A DNA stretch of 15,953 nucleotides from GAS188 sp044445965 (GTDB taxonomy: Bacteria > Pseudomonadota > Alphaproteobacteria > Rhizobiales > Beijerinckiaceae), in assembly GCA_044445965.1 (NCBI GenBank), contig JBIOEJ010000131.1, forward strand, positions 1 through 15,953, read 5' to 3'. Every line of letters starts with the position of its first letter. Positions within the stretch are counted from its first letter, which is position 1. Positions 7,636 through 13,648 of this stretch are shown piece after piece. The translations under genes and the position numbers were made by a program. Under the pieces are notes generated by a model. That model worked only from the letters and a program-made list of their open reading frames with translations. It ran no database searches and was not told the DNA's origin.

Positions 7636-8727
7636 CTAGGTCAACAACCACTCATCGAAGCGCTTCTGCAACGTCGTGTAGTTCTGCTGCCACCACTTGT
7701 CGTCCATCACCGCGTTGCGCGGGTTCTTCATGTCCGGCATCCATTTCTGGGTCTCGGCCGAGACCATGCCCATGGACTTGCGGACTGTCGGCGTGTAGCC
7801 GAGGAGGTTGGCGAAGGCCGCGGCACGATCGGGCCGAATCGTGAAGGCGACCAGCTTCATCGCGGCCTCCTTCCGCGGGCTGCCCTTGAGGACGGACACG
7901 TAGTTCAGGCAGTTGATCGTCTGGGCAAAGGAGAACTCGATCGATACGCCGTCACCCTGCGCCGCGCGCACGCGACCGCTGTATGTGTACGAAAAATCGA
8001 TCTCGTTGTTCTGTACGAGAGAGATGGTCTGGGGCGTCTCCGCGATCCACTTCCTGACGTGCGGCTTTATCGTTTCGAGAATCTTAAAGCCGCGCTCGAT
8101 GTCGAGCGGATAGAGCTTGTCGGGCGGCACCCCGTCGGCCAGCAAGGCGATGTCGAGGGTCTCCGAAATGCGCGTTCTGAGCCCTCGGCGGCCGGGAAAT
8201 CTTCCGGCGTCGAAGAATTGGGCAAAATCGTTCGGATGCTTGCCCTCGGCGAACCGCTTCGGATCCCAGGCAACGCCTCCGGCGTACATGTAGTAAGGCA
8301 TGTAGTCGGGGCCATAGGGGACGTAGACGTCGGAGGCATCGACGATGCTCTTGTCAAGCGGCTCCCAGAAGCCTTCGGCCGCCCCCGACAGGGCCATCGA
8401 TCCCGGGCAATCGAACACGTCCCACTCGATATTCTTCGACATGACCTGCGCCTTGACCTTGGCCAGGTCGGGGGTGTCGGCGATGACCACGTCGATCCCC
8501 GTCTCCTTGATGAACGGCTGCACATAGGCCTCTTCCCAAGCCTTGCGGTAGTTGCCGCCCCAGCTGATGAGCGAGATGCGCTCGGCGGCTCTCGCCTTGC
8601 CGGGGGTCAGGATCAGCGGCCCGAGGGACGCGAGGCCTGCCGCGGCGGCGGCCTTCAGCAGTGAGCGACGGGAAACCCGGTTGCCGTATCGCCGGCCGGG
8701 TCCTGCAGTCATTTTCGAGACTGGCAT
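7636..8727 (-). CDS. PotD-like periplasmic substrate-binding protein with Tat signal
   Basis: This is the 363-residue binding protein of the Pot-type importer. The chosen start (ATG 8727) gives MPVSKMTAGPGRR, then a twin-arginine signal: SRRSLLK at residues 19-25, a hydrophobic AAAAAGLASLGPLIL stretch and a likely cut after KARA (~47). The mature part opens ISLISWGGNYRKAWEEAY, the usual start of PotD/SBP family 8 proteins. Later blocks are DVFDCPGSMALS, GGVAWDPKRF and the C-terminal DKWWQQNYTTLQKRFDEWLL. The open frame extends 31 codons further upstream, but that part lacks a signal character and has no better ribosome site. Tat export suggests folding before export, which is unusual for PotD itself but common for alphaproteobacterial relatives. 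The ligand is unknown; aromatic residues in the mature protein would suit a quaternary or N-methylated amine (inference). Confidence 0.9.
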   Translation of the reverse strand: MPVSKMTAGPGRRYGNRVSRRSLLKAAAAAGLASLGPLILTPGKARAAERISLISWGGNYRKAWEEAYVQPFIKETGIDVVIADTPDLAKVKAQVMSKNIEWDVFDCPGSMALSGAAEGFWEPLDKSIVDASDVYVPYGPDYMPYYMYAGGVAWDPKRFAEGKHPNDFAQFFDAGRFPGRRGLRTRISETLDIALLADGVPPDKLYPLDIERGFKILETIKPHVRKWIAETPQTISLVQNNEIDFSYTYSGRVRAAQGDGVSIEFSFAQTINCLNYVSVLKGSPRKEAAMKLVAFTIRPDRAAAFANLLGYTPTVRKSMGMVSAETQKWMPDMKNPRNAVMDDKWWQQNYTTLQKRFDEWLLT

Positions 8728-8734
8728 CGATCGG

Positions 8735-8742
8735 TCCTCTCT
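8735..8742 (-). promoter_or_regulatory. Ribosome binding site deciding the binding-protein start
   Basis: On the - strand AGAGAGGA lies 7 bases before the ATG at 8727-8725. This supports the shorter reading, which places the twin-arginine signal near the N-terminus, over the longer frame from 8820. Confidence 0.65.
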
Positions 8743-8861
8743 GTTCGAGTCTTCACCTCTCGGCAGGTGCGCCACCCGCCGGGGCATTTGCCGGTCTGCG
8801 ACACCGGAGCGGCAGGGCACCGACCAGGATCCGGGCCATCTCCCTGCTGAGGGTCATTGCA

Positions 8862-8899
8862 GTAATCGCCCATCGATCATGTTAATTCAATCGAATTAA
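8862..8899 (-). promoter_or_regulatory. Candidate promoter overlapping a palindromic operator for the transporter operon
   Basis: The 177-base gap between iclR and the binding-protein gene contains an 18-base inverted repeat at 8882-8899: arms TTAATTC and GAATTAA around a 4-base spacer. It stands out as AT-rich against the GC-rich background. On the - strand TTGAAT (8890-8885), inside the palindrome, is followed after 17 bases by GATTAC (8867-8862). This is a weak but correctly spaced -35/-10 pair. A regulator binding the palindrome would cover the -35 box. IclR proteins bind short palindromes, so the adjacent iclR product is the natural candidate (inference). Confidence 0.4.
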
Positions 8900-8904
8900 A
8901 CGCG

Positions 8905-9852
8905 TCAACCGAATCGGACGCCCACCTTGCCGCCCCCGTCAAGGCGCGCCGGGCCGCTCCACGCGATTTTTCCCGGTGCCGCGGACGCCCCGAAGCCCGC
9001 CTGGCAGAGCGCCCCCAGCTCGCGGGCCTGCCGGACGAGAAGCGGCACGAGTTCTCGCCGTGCACGATCGGCCGGCCATCGATCGATCGGGCAGAAGACA
9101 TTGATTGCACCGACCAGCATGCCGTCGTGACCCGAGACTGCGACGCCGACCGACAGGCTCCGGAGGTAGAGCTCCTGCTCAGCGATGGCAAAGCCCTCCT
9201 GTCGCGCCCGTTCGATTTCGGCGAGCAGTCGGCCGCGCTCGACGATGGTGTAAGGCGTGAACCGCCGGAGGCGAGCGCGGTGGATCACGTCCTTCGCGAC
9301 GGGCCGCGGCAGAGCGGACAGCATTGCTCGACCGGGGGCCGAACAATAGGCCGGAAACCGCATGCCCTGGACGACGCTCAGCGTGGAAGCATGTCGGCTC
9401 GGGACGCGACTGACGACGATGATGTCGGTGTCGTCGAGTACGCTGAGGCTGACGGCTTCCTCCGACATGCGCGCGATTTCGCCAAGAAACCCGCTTGCCA
9501 GCTCCGCTAAGACATCGCTGCGCAAATAGGCATAACTCAAAGTAAGCACTTTCGCCGTCGGCATAAAGCATCGGCTCATCGGATCGCGCCGCAGATAGCC
9601 CAGGCGATGGAGCGTATAGACGAGGCGCTGGGTCGCGCTGCGCCCGAGACCCGTCGCCGATGCGATTTCCGCGATCGTCATGGCGCGCTGCACTTCGCCG
9701 AAGGCGCGGAGGACGAGGAACCCCTTCTCGAGGGAGTTGATGAAGAGGCGTGCATCGGTATCCGCCGCGGTCGCGGCGAGAGCGCTCGGCGAAGCGGCAG
9801 TGCGCGCGGCAACGGTCGTGCGCTCGCCGGTCCGCCTGCGATCGCTTATCAC
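8905..9852 (-). CDS. IclR-family transcriptional regulator
   Basis: This 315-residue DNA-binding regulator has a winged helix-turn-helix at ~38-92 (FINSLEKGFLVLRAF; MTIAEIASATGLGRSATQRL; LHRLGYLRRD) and a C-terminal IclR effector domain at ~105-285 (SLSVLDDTDIIVVSR; YCSAPGRAMLSALP; GMLVGAINVF). An unusually long Ala/Thr-rich N-terminal extension (~35 residues) precedes the DNA-binding domain, so a later start is possible. The frame opens at a GTG (9852) with only a weak GGGGA upstream. It lies between the transporter/flavoprotein operon on the same strand and the divergent dehydrogenase gene at 10101. It is thus placed to control both, probably in response to the imported substrate or an intermediate. 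Activator or repressor role cannot be told. Confidence 0.92.
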   Translation of the reverse strand: MISDRRRTGERTTVAARTAASPSALAATAADTDARLFINSLEKGFLVLRAFGEVQRAMTIAEIASATGLGRSATQRLVYTLHRLGYLRRDPMSRCFMPTAKVLTLSYAYLRSDVLAELASGFLGEIARMSEEAVSLSVLDDTDIIVVSRVPSRHASTLSVVQGMRFPAYCSAPGRAMLSALPRPVAKDVIHRARLRRFTPYTIVERGRLLAEIERARQEGFAIAEQELYLRSLSVGVAVSGHDGMLVGAINVFCPIDRWPADRARRELVPLLVRQARELGALCQAGFGASAAPGKIAWSGPARLDGGGKVGVRFG

Positions 9853-9935
9853 CGCGGAGTCCCCATCTCAAGTTCCCCGAGCGTCACGGGCCGCTTGTCG
9901 CATCCTTTGGGTGGCAGATGACGGCGAGCGCCGAC

Positions 9936-9993
9936 TTGACGATTGAGGGAAGCACACCTAGTGTATAATCGCAATAAAATTGTTGTAATTACA
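9936..9993. promoter_or_regulatory. Divergent control region: -10-like TATAAT and a TGTAATTACA palindrome
   Basis: The 248-base gap between iclR (-) and the dehydrogenase gene (+) contains a conspicuous AT-rich island. On the + strand a perfect TATAAT lies at 9964-9969, with possible -35 boxes TTGAGG at 9943-9948 (15-base spacing) or TTGACG at 9936-9941 (22-base spacing); neither spacing is ideal. Just downstream lie CAATAAAATTG (9972-9982, 4-base arms) and the perfect 10-base palindrome TGTAATTACA (9984-9993). The palindromes sit around the expected transcription start for the + strand gene and would suit binding by the neighbouring IclR protein (inference). Confidence 0.45.
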
Positions 9994-10061
9994 TGGCGAT
10001 CACCGCACGCCGAGCGGCAATCCCTCATCAAAGGTGGGCTCAGATCGCCGCATGAGGACCG

Positions 10062-10078
10062 CCCGCCAGCTGGGCGGG
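10062..10078 (+). promoter_or_regulatory. GC hairpin in the leader of the dehydrogenase gene
   Basis: CCCGCC (10062-10067) and GGCGGG (10073-10078) form a 6-bp GC-only stem with a 5-base AGCTG loop, ending 22 bases before the ATG at 10101 and just upstream of the AGGGAGGA ribosome site (10087-10094). A weaker outer pairing, CCTCAT (10023-10028) with ATGAGG (10052-10057), lies upstream. It could influence leader stability or translation. There is no T-run, so it is not a standard terminator. Confidence 0.3.
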
Positions 10079-10100
10079 AGACACCGAGGGAGGATCATCA

Positions 10101-12491
10101 ATGAAGCAGCAAGCGCGCGCCTTGATCATCGGCGGCGGCGTCACCGGCTGCGGTCTTGCCTACCACCTGACCAAGCTCGGCTGGTCGGAGGTGGTTCTGG
10201 TCGAGAAGAACGAGCTCACGGCTGGCGCGACTTGGCACGCAGCCGGCCACGTCATGCACTATGCGTCGAGCGCGCTCCTTACCCGCCTCCAGAAGGAGAC
10301 GACGGATCTCTTGCCGCTGCTCGAACGGGAAACCGGTCAGAACGTCGGCTTCCACCAAACCGGCGCCGTCCGTCTTATCACCGCGCCCGAGCAATCGATC
10401 GAATTCCGTCGGGCTGTGGCCAAGGCCGCGGTCCTGGGTGTCGACATGGACATCGTCTCGCCCGAAGAGGTGAAGCGTCACTTTCCGCTCATCAACACGG
10501 AGGGCCTGATCGGCGGGCTCTATACGCCGGGCGACGGGCATGTCGACCCGTCCAGCCTGACCTACGCCTATGCGAAAGGCGCGCGCCTCGGCGGCGTCGA
10601 GATCAACACCCACACCAAAGTCGAAAGCATGAAGTGGCGCGGAGATGCCTGGGAGGTCCGCACCACGAAGGGCGCGATCCGTGCCGAGTACGTGATCAAC
10701 TGCGCCGGAATGTGGGCGCCGGAGATTGCAGCGATGGTCGGCATCGAGCTGCCCTTGATCGTCTTCATGCACCAGCATCTCGTCACGGACGATCATCCGG
10801 CGGTCGCGGCGCTTCACCGCGAATTGGTGCTCATCCGCGACCCGATCGGCGGCTTCAATTGCCGGCAGGAAGGCAAGGGCTTCCTGTCGGGCGTCTACGA
10901 ACACGCGCCGGAGTTCGTGTTCGTAGACGGGATCCCGCCCGCGTTCGGCCGCGAACTGATGACGCCGAACTTCGATCGATCGGCGGATTTCATCGCGCAC
11001 GCCATCAAGCGCGTGCCGGCGCTCGGCGAGGTCGGCGTAAAGATGGTCTATAACGGACCGACGAGCCGAACGCCGGACCACCAGCCGCTGTTCGGGCCGG
11101 TTCCGGGCGTGCCCAATCATTTCATCGCCGCGGGCTACGCCGCCGGTTTCGTACAGGCCGGATTCACCAAATACGTGGCGCAATGGATCGTCGGCGGCGA
11201 GCCCGAGCTCGACCTGAGCGAACTCGACGTCCGGCGGTTCGGCGTACACGCCAATCGCGAATTCACCTTTGCCGTGGTGCGCGCGGGCCACGCCTTTTCC
11301 AACCTCCCGAGCTATCCCTATGGCGAGCGAAGCGCCGGCCGGCCGGCGCGAATGAGCGCGCTCTACGATCGGCTCGATCAGGCCGGAGCGGTGTTCGGCG
11401 TCCGCAACGGCTGGGAAGTGCCGAATTGGTTCGCGCGCGGCGGCGCACCTCGCGGGGAACAGCTCGGCTTTCGGCGACCGAGCTGGTTTGCCGCGGTCGG
11501 CGAGGAATGCCGCGAGGCCGCTCGCGTCGCCGGCATTCTCGATCTCTCCTATGCCGCGAAGCTCGAGGTGTCGGGCCCCGGCGCCTTCGCGGCACTCGAT
11601 CGGGCCTTTGCCTGTCGCTTGCCGGAAGCCGATGGCGGTGTTGCGCTCGGCCCGATGCTGACCGTCCATGGCGGCGTCGCCACGATGATGATGATCGCCC
11701 GTTTGGCGGCGGACCATTTCCTGTTGATAGGGCCCGGCGAACACGAGGCCCGCGATCTTGACGATCTCCATCGTCGTCTGCCGCGCGACGAAACGGTTCA
11801 GTTGCGCAACGTCTCCGGCCATTACGCCCTGCTGCTTGTGACCGGACCACGAGCGAAGGAGCTGCTGGCGGCCGCCGCCAGATCCGATCTCTCCGTCTCC
11901 TTCGCCGAGACAGCCTTTCCCGAAGCTCAGCTCCACAAGATGGGGCTCGGCAATGCGCCCGCGATCGTGATCCGGCGCGACGAGACGGGCTGCGGCGACT
12001 GGTTGGTGCTCGTATCCATGGATTTTGCCCGGTCCCTCTATGACGGGTTGCATCGCGTGGGAGAGGCCTTTGGGGCAATCGACATCGGCTTGCGGGCCTG
12101 GGACGCGATGCGCCTCGAGCGAGGCGTGCCCAAGATCGGCATCGATATCGACCGCACGCTGACCGCCGAAGAGGCGGGGCTCGGCCATCTCGTCGCCTGG
12201 GACAAGGGGCCGTTCGTCGGCCGCGAGGCGGCAAGGGCGTGCCCGGCGCGCCGCAGGCTGGTCCTTCTCGAAGTCCAGTCCGGTGACGTCGATCCCTATG
12301 AGAATGATACGGTCATCGCAAACGGCCGAGCGATCGCGCTGGTCCGCACTGGCGGCTACGGCTATCGCATTGGGAAGAGTCTGGCCTTCGTCGCTTTGCC
12401 GCTAGAACTGGCCGTTGCTGACGACGCTTTCGAGGTCGAGATCTACGGTCAGCGCTTTCCCGCACGCCTCCCTGCGCGGACCGTCATTTGA
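10101..12491 (+). CDS. Dimethylglycine/sarcosine dehydrogenase-like FAD protein with GcvT domain
   Basis: This 796-residue enzyme combines an N-terminal FAD amine-oxidase domain (~5-370), a short linker domain (~370-430) and GcvT-like aminomethyl-folate domains (~430-790). It matches dimethylglycine/sarcosine dehydrogenases in order and length. The dinucleotide motif is LIIGGGVTGCGLAYHL (~8-23). LTAGATWHAAG carries His46, equivalent to the His that binds FAD covalently in DMGDH and SARDH. GcvT-part motifs are WDAMRLERGVPKIGIDI and GGYGYRIGKSLAF. The family oxidises N-methyl groups and passes the C1 unit to tetrahydrofolate, with electrons going to an electron-transfer flavoprotein. The start is set by AGGGAGGA 6 bases upstream. 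It is divergent from iclR and shares its control region. Substrate could be dimethylglycine, sarcosine or another N-methyl amino acid; an 'FAD-dependent oxidoreductase' label would be the cautious alternative. Confidence 0.88.
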   Translation: MKQQARALIIGGGVTGCGLAYHLTKLGWSEVVLVEKNELTAGATWHAAGHVMHYASSALLTRLQKETTDLLPLLERETGQNVGFHQTGAVRLITAPEQSIEFRRAVAKAAVLGVDMDIVSPEEVKRHFPLINTEGLIGGLYTPGDGHVDPSSLTYAYAKGARLGGVEINTHTKVESMKWRGDAWEVRTTKGAIRAEYVINCAGMWAPEIAAMVGIELPLIVFMHQHLVTDDHPAVAALHRELVLIRDPIGGFNCRQEGKGFLSGVYEHAPEFVFVDGIPPAFGRELMTPNFDRSADFIAHAIKRVPALGEVGVKMVYNGPTSRTPDHQPLFGPVPGVPNHFIAAGYAAGFVQAGFTKYVAQWIVGGEPELDLSELDVRRFGVHANREFTFAVVRAGHAFSNLPSYPYGERSAGRPARMSALYDRLDQAGAVFGVRNGWEVPNWFARGGAPRGEQLGFRRPSWFAAVGEECREAARVAGILDLSYAAKLEVSGPGAFAALDRAFACRLPEADGGVALGPMLTVHGGVATMMMIARLAADHFLLIGPGEHEARDLDDLHRRLPRDETVQLRNVSGHYALLLVTGPRAKELLAAAARSDLSVSFAETAFPEAQLHKMGLGNAPAIVIRRDETGCGDWLVLVSMDFARSLYDGLHRVGEAFGAIDIGLRAWDAMRLERGVPKIGIDIDRTLTAEEAGLGHLVAWDKGPFVGREAARACPARRRLVLLEVQSGDVDPYENDTVIANGRAIALVRTGGYGYRIGKSLAFVALPLELAVADDAFEVEIYGQRFPARLPARTVI

Positions 12492-12616
12492 CGCCGCTCG
12501 ACGGCTGCGGCCAATAACTAAGGCGCGCCGCGGGGACCGGGCCAAGATGCGGCGAATGCGCTGGGCCTAACCGCCTTGGCTCTTGAGCGCCAGCCCGCGC
12601 CTCGGGCGCCGGGGCG

Positions 12617-12668
12617 ATGATCAAGCAGCTGAAGCTGATGATCGCCAAGTTCAAGCGTGAGCGCTTCG
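12617..12668 (+). pseudogene. IS66-family transposase (TnpC) N-terminal fragment
   Basis: The frame from ATG 12617 reads MIKQLKLMIAKFKRERFG, which resembles the N-terminal coiled region of IS66 TnpC proteins (pattern LKLxIAKLKRExFGxxSE). Homology stops at the Gly, where an unrelated transposase tail begins. A stop in this frame lies just upstream (12584-12586), so only about 17 codons survive of a protein normally over 500 residues. The match is short and made from memory of the family pattern. Confidence 0.5.
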
Positions 12669-12806
12669 GGCATCTTTCCCAACGAGGAGGCCATCACGCG
12701 TTTGGTCGGTGCCGTCTTGCTCGAGCGCACCGGATACCTGACCCTGGAAACCATCGCGCCCTTAAATGATGATCCCATCGTCAAGCGGCCCGTTGCGGCC
12801 GCCTGA
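12669..12806 (+). pseudogene. IS256-family (Mutator) transposase C-terminal remnant, internally deleted
   Basis: The frame from 12669 to the TGA at 12804-12806 reads GIFPNEEAITRLVGAVLLE, then a break, then LTLETIAPLNDDPIVKRP and a short Ala-rich end. IFPNE..ITRLVGA..LE followed by RYM.LET.APL..D is the conserved C-terminus of IS256-family transposases. About ten residues usually found between LLE and RYM (the QNDEW-type block) are missing, consistent with an in-frame deletion. Downstream is a small hairpin (TCCGGC 12811-12816 with GCCGGA 12824-12829). The stretch cttgcaccactcttagaggc, followed by acgaccc (to about 12877), looks like an IS256-type terminal repeat; this last point is from memory and unverified. 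Confidence 0.68.
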
Positions 12807-12862
12807 CAAATCCGGCAACACCCGCCGGAGAGCCCGTAGCCATCGCGGCCCTTGCACCACTC

Positions 12863-13351
12863 TTAGAGGCACGACCCGCCGCGTCCTAACAAGTGGTCGG
12901 ACCAGGCGATTACGTCTCGGCGTTTGATATCCTTTATTTTGCGCGAACCCCACCCGGGGATCACGTCTCGTTTCAAAATGCGCTGATCTGTTTCCCAAGA
13001 GCGCTTGTTCGGTTTCGCGTGTCGCTCGATGTAGATATCCGCCAGCTCTGCCACCGTTTCGGCCATTCGCTCAATGCGCTTCTCAGTCGCCGGGTCCTCG
13101 CCGCGAGCGACGGCGTGCAGGACATCATTAGCTTTGAGACGGGCATCGGCGAGCGGGACGACGGGGTAGGTGCCAATCGTCAGGCGCCACAATCGTCCCT
13201 CGTGCCGGTACATCACTGTCCAGGTTTTCCGGCCGTGTTCCGAGACGCGCAGGCCGAAGCCTGGCAACTCCACGTCCCAGTATTCAACACGGCCTCGGGG
13301 CGCCGTCTCGATGGCGGCAACTCCCCGAGCAGTGAGCGTCATAGTGGGCAT
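12863..13351 (-). pseudogene. P4-type tyrosine integrase, N-terminal part only
   Basis: The 162-codon frame covers the arm-binding DUF4102-like domain of P4-family integrases: LPGFGLRVSEHGRKTWTVMY at ~29-48, LTIGTYPVVPLADARLKAND at ~57-76, GEDP at ~84-87. It then covers the start of the core-binding domain (TVAELADIYIERHAKPNKRS, ~99-118; IKDIKRRDVIAW, ~139-150). After Trp150 the sequence (SDHLLGRGGSCL, stop) no longer matches, and the catalytic domain with its R-H-R-Y residues (normally to ~400 residues) is absent. The start is well supported by GAGGAG upstream of the ATG at 13351. The break at about 12902 lies next to the putative end of the IS256 remnant, suggesting interruption by that element. 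The protein cannot be an active recombinase. Confidence 0.85.
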
Positions 13352-13484
13352 CTACCACTCCTCACCATGGGCAACAGCGGGGTAGCACCGGGGTCACAAA
13401 CGATGGAAACGGCCGACGCCCCGTAGATTGTCACGCCGAACCGAGGGCGTCCACCGGCTGCCGCGGCGCCGCGCCGCGCACGAC

Positions 13485-13512
13485 GCTGACGAGATAGCGC
13501 TATGGCGTCAGC
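13485..13512. repeat. Near-perfect 28-bp palindrome
   Basis: GCTGACG (13485-13491) pairs with CGTCAGC (13506-13512), and between them ATAGCGCTAT (13494-13503) is a perfect 10-base palindrome; only two positions per half (AG versus GG) fail to pair. A smaller perfect palindrome, GCGGCGCCGC, lies at 13463-13472. Both sit in the 297-base non-coding gap between the integrase start and the SGNH gene end, where no tRNA gene or coding frame was recognised. No T-run follows in either direction, so it is not a standard terminator. It could be a recombination or protein-binding site linked to the integrase, or a chance hairpin. Confidence 0.6.
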
Positions 13513-13648
13513 TGCGGCGATCGATGAAAGTCACCCGGGCTGCCGCGTCGACCGGCCTATCACGAGGCGGGACCTTGTCAGCCAGGCGCGCCTCCGCCAC
13601 GAGAATCCTGAGCCTTGCCGTTCCGAGGGCCTCGAGCGGTTTCTACCG

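Noticed and set aside
10020..10100. Possible glycine riboswitch before the DMGDH-like gene, suggested by gggagacaccgaggg
   Set aside because: Only a loose likeness to one aptamer segment was found; the expected conserved aptamer core and a second aptamer are not seen, and the match overlaps the ribosome site.
10098..12188. Long - strand open frame (696 codons) opposite the DMGDH-like gene
   Set aside because: The + strand frame has clear FAD and GcvT motifs and a good ribosome site; the antisense frame shows none.
12811..12829. Hairpin TCCGGC/GCCGGA after the IS256 remnant as a terminator
   Set aside because: The stem is short and no T-run follows in either direction; noted only as part of the element remnant.
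13352..13648. tRNA gene or att site expected beside an integrase
   Set aside because: No cloverleaf, T-loop motif or CCA-type end could be found on either strand, and no direct repeat with another part of the window was recognised.
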